The position numbers and the translations under genes were made by a program. The notes below the pieces were generated by a model, which worked only from the letters and a program-made list of their open reading frames with translations, was not told the DNA's origin and ran no database searches. This document shows, piece after piece, positions 62,133 through 64,000 of a DNA stretch of 64,000 bases. The DNA comes from Arthrobacter sp. efr-133-R2A-120 (lineage in GTDB: Bacteria; Actinomycetota; Actinomycetes; Actinomycetales; Micrococcaceae): assembly GCF_030209835.1 (NCBI RefSeq), contig NZ_JARVRF010000001.1, forward strand, positions 62,001-126,000, written 5' to 3'. Each line of letters starts with the position of its first letter. Position 1 is the stretch's first letter.

Positions 62133-62399
62133 ATGGAGTTCACGAACGTTTCCGGATTTGTCGTGTTGCTGGACAAGGACATGAAGGAAGCTGTCCCCCG
62201 GCAAGATGCCCAGTTCAATTGGCAGCCGCTTAACGGCGGAGCCACCTACCAGATCACCTCAAGTCATGAGTTCGATCTGATCGGGCAGGGGAAGGAAATC
62301 TACTATCTCGCGGTTGGTGCGGAAAGCCGGCTGGATTTTGTTTCGCCGCTGCCTGGGGCACCCGTCGAAGGCGGCCTCTTTCAGGTTCGAGGGGCCTAG
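62133..62399 (+). CDS. Small hypothetical protein
   Basis: 88 residues from ATG 62133 (MEFTNVSGFVVLLDKDMKEA). A beta-strand pattern (FNWQPLNGGATYQITSSHEF, IYYLAVGAESRLDFVSP) suggests a small barrel. Not recognised. GAGAGGATCACCC precedes the ATG. Confidence 0.45.
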   Translation: MEFTNVSGFVVLLDKDMKEAVPRQDAQFNWQPLNGGATYQITSSHEFDLIGQGKEIYYLAVGAESRLDFVSPLPGAPVEGGLFQVRGA

Positions 62400-62548
62400 G
62401 GACTACTGGTGTGGCCCGTCGGTGGTGACTGTGGTGATCGCTCCCGTGACCCAGGCGGTAGCCCCCTTAGCGCCTGCGAAGCCGGCCGGCCCCGTGCCCT
62501 GGTCATGTTCCCGCAGCGCCCAGGCCCCGAGCGGAAGATCGACCGGTG

Positions 62549-63046
62549 ATGGTGACTAGCAGACCTGCCGTGAACGCGGCGGAACGGTTTTGGTCCAAGG
62601 TTGTCAAGGGGCCAGCTCAAGGTGATTGCTGGCTCTGGGCCGCTGCAGTCGGGGATGACGGGTACGGCAGGTTCACCCTCAACGCAGATGGCCGAACCGT
62701 GGCCGTCCGTCCCCACCGCTTCGCCTTCCACTTGCTGCACGGCAGCGACCTGGATGCCTTCGGCCCGCTCATGCACACCTGTGATGTGCCGATCTGCGTC
62801 CACGCGACTGCTGACACTTTTACTCATTTGGTGGAAGGAACCAGCCGCAGCAACATGCTCGATAGATTGGCCAAAGGACGCGACGCGAACGGAAGTTCCT
62901 TCCGCTGGCGCGGACTGGCCCGGGCACAGTTCGCTGCGGGGTCCGTAGCCCTCAGGGACGAAGTCCGCGCCCACGGCTGGGACAGGCCCCTGCGCGTAGC
63001 CGCGCTCCTGGCCGGCGTCGATCCCGACGCGCCAACCTTGTTCTGA
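62549..63046 (+). CDS. HNH-type endonuclease
   Basis: About 165 residues. FWSKVVKGPAQGDCWLWAAA, GYGRFTLNADGRTVAVRPHR, MHTCDVPICV and HLVEGTSRSNMLDR follow the HNH homing-type plan (CWLW, GYGR, HRFAF, HxCD, CVxP-like, HL), with GTSRSNMxD as the closing region. Such genes are often free-standing mobile endonucleases. A second, unrelated HNH gene follows. Confidence 0.65.
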   Translation: MVTSRPAVNAAERFWSKVVKGPAQGDCWLWAAAVGDDGYGRFTLNADGRTVAVRPHRFAFHLLHGSDLDAFGPLMHTCDVPICVHATADTFTHLVEGTSRSNMLDRLAKGRDANGSSFRWRGLARAQFAAGSVALRDEVRAHGWDRPLRVAALLAGVDPDAPTLF

Positions 63047-63099
63047 GGTCCCCCGTATCATCAGATTTGTAGCCGCCAACCGTCGAATCGAGGACCGCT

Positions 63100-63720
63100 G
63101 TGCCTGACGTCCCCACATCATGGGAACTGTCCCGGGAGGAATGGGAGGCAGTAGTCCTGGACGATCTGAACCGGCCAGCGATGAAAGACCGGCAGCGCGT
63201 CATCGAGGTCCTGATGATCCGGGACGGCGGCATCTGTGGGCTCTGCAAGACCCCTGTCGATTCCGGCTTCCGGGAACCCCACGATCCGGCCAGCCCTCAG
63301 GCGGACCACATCATCGAAAAGAGCTATGGCGGACCGCATACTTGGGAGAACTTGCGCCTGGCCCACGGTTACTGCAACAAATACCGCAACAACTTTCCCG
63401 CGTCCGTGGCCGTACCTGAGGAAGTCTTTCGGGAGGCCTTCGAACAAGCCGTTCACAGGTGGGAGAACCCCCATGTCTACCTTCCCCGGGCTATCGCCTG
63501 GGACGAGGGGCTCATTGCCGAGTATCGGCCGAAGCTGGCCGCCGCCGAGCGAGAGCTCCGCAAACTCGTTATGGCAGACGGCGACAAGGACGCGATAACG
63601 GAAAGCGCCCGGGCCGTCGCCCACTGGGCCAAGCTCGTCAAGAGCGCCCAGACGCACCGTGCCACCCTGGAACGCCGGATTGCGAAGCATATTGCCAAAG
63701 GGGTGACTCGTGAAAAGTGA
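63100..63720 (+). CDS. HNH endonuclease
   Basis: 206 residues from GTG 63100. The HNH core is clear: CGLCKTPVDSGF, QADHIIEKSYGGPHTWENLR, LAHGYCNKYR, with His in ADHI as the base and Cys pairs for zinc. The rest is helical with a basic C-terminus (LERRIAKHIAKGV). Could be a restriction enzyme or a packaging-type nuclease; no methylase is near. Confidence 0.8.
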   Translation: MPDVPTSWELSREEWEAVVLDDLNRPAMKDRQRVIEVLMIRDGGICGLCKTPVDSGFREPHDPASPQADHIIEKSYGGPHTWENLRLAHGYCNKYRNNFPASVAVPEEVFREAFEQAVHRWENPHVYLPRAIAWDEGLIAEYRPKLAAAERELRKLVMADGDKDAITESARAVAHWAKLVKSAQTHRATLERRIAKHIAKGVTREK

Positions 63721-63777
63721 AATATCGGCGCTAACGTCGGATATTTCTCTTTCACAAGCCCTGTGAGTATTTCGACC

Positions 63778-63990
63778 TCATCGGCCCAACCGATTTCCAC
63801 GATCAGCCAACACTCGGAGTGCCATGAAGTCGCAAGCTTCGTCTTCGGTTTCAAAGCGTGTATTGCCGGTACGTCCACCGCGCTCCGAATAGAAAACGGA
63901 CCATCCACCCAACTCAGGCAAGAGGCAAAGGCATTCGTCTGGAACTTCTCCGGTCAAGCTATATGCGTCGGGGTCGACGCCTTCTGACAT
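63778..63990 (-). CDS. Small immunity-type protein
   Basis: 70 residues (MSEGVDPDAYSLTGEVPDEC), with GGWSVFYSERGGRTGNTRFE followed by TEDEACDFM. Homologous to 44175-44420. Such proteins lie after polymorphic toxins; the right window edge prevents seeing whether a toxin gene is upstream. Confidence 0.6.
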   Translation of the reverse strand: MSEGVDPDAYSLTGEVPDECLCLLPELGGWSVFYSERGGRTGNTRFETEDEACDFMALRVLADRGNRLGR

Positions 63991-64000
63991 TAAGAGATCT

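Noticed and set aside
1..64000. CRISPR arrays, tRNA and rRNA genes
   Set aside because: No regularly spaced repeats, no cas genes, no cloverleaf-like segment with a conserved T-loop and no rRNA-like sequence were noticed by reading. A dedicated search was not possible.

Overview
The window reads as high-GC actinobacterial DNA, most like a large plasmid of an Arthrobacter/Pseudarthrobacter-type Micrococcaceae. This placement is inference from protein flavour, codon use and content: a KfrA-like protein, a partition-type small protein, a plasmid single-strand binding protein, a lone error-prone polymerase and many recombinases. No rRNA, tRNA or CRISPR array was seen.

Left part (1-20965). It opens with the end of a winged-helix gene overlapping a DUF3800-like gene. 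A remnant of the actinobacterial mutagenesis cassette follows (DUF6504 protein plus DnaE2), with dnaE2 interrupted by an in-frame TAG. An 8.66-kb element (6653-15312) carries three overlapping tyrosine recombinases, a small DNA-binding-type accessory protein, and cargo (ECF sigma factor, membrane-anchored beta-propeller protein, lipoprotein). It sits inside an SRAP/YedK gene whose halves lie at 6366-6652 and 15313-15496. Beyond it lie immunity-like and membrane genes, Tn3-type ends with a resolvase remnant, and a second, truncated dnaE2 copy fused to a truncated integrase.

Middle part (21059-36540). A GntR regulator with a cache-domain partner diverges from a complete operon for hydroxyproline uptake and breakdown to 2-oxoglutarate: ABC transporter, proline-racemase-family enzyme, FAD oxidase, DapA-like deaminase and aldehyde dehydrogenase. 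After small genes come an ATP-dependent DNA ligase and a 756-residue protein with an Mrr-like N-terminus and a PIN-like segment, a defence candidate.

Right part (36541-64000). A second recombinase element (37990-50466) splits nrdH in the same way as the first element splits SRAP. Two Tn402-type elements nest inside it. The larger one (44593-50198) has 25-bp inverted ends, a 5-bp target duplication, a resolvase, no visible tni transposition genes, and a row of genes that look like orphan immunity proteins. Plasmid backbone follows (ssb, KfrA-like protein with a perfect palindromic operator, partition-like protein), then a second winged-helix/DUF3800-like pair, a third recombinase trio, and two HNH genes.

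The main story is nested mobile elements whose insertions can be undone on paper to restore two broken genes. The most novel-looking parts are the uniform end structure of the recombinase-trio elements, the Tn402-type immunity-gene carriers, the recurrent winged-helix/DUF3800 pair, and the 756-residue candidate defence protein.
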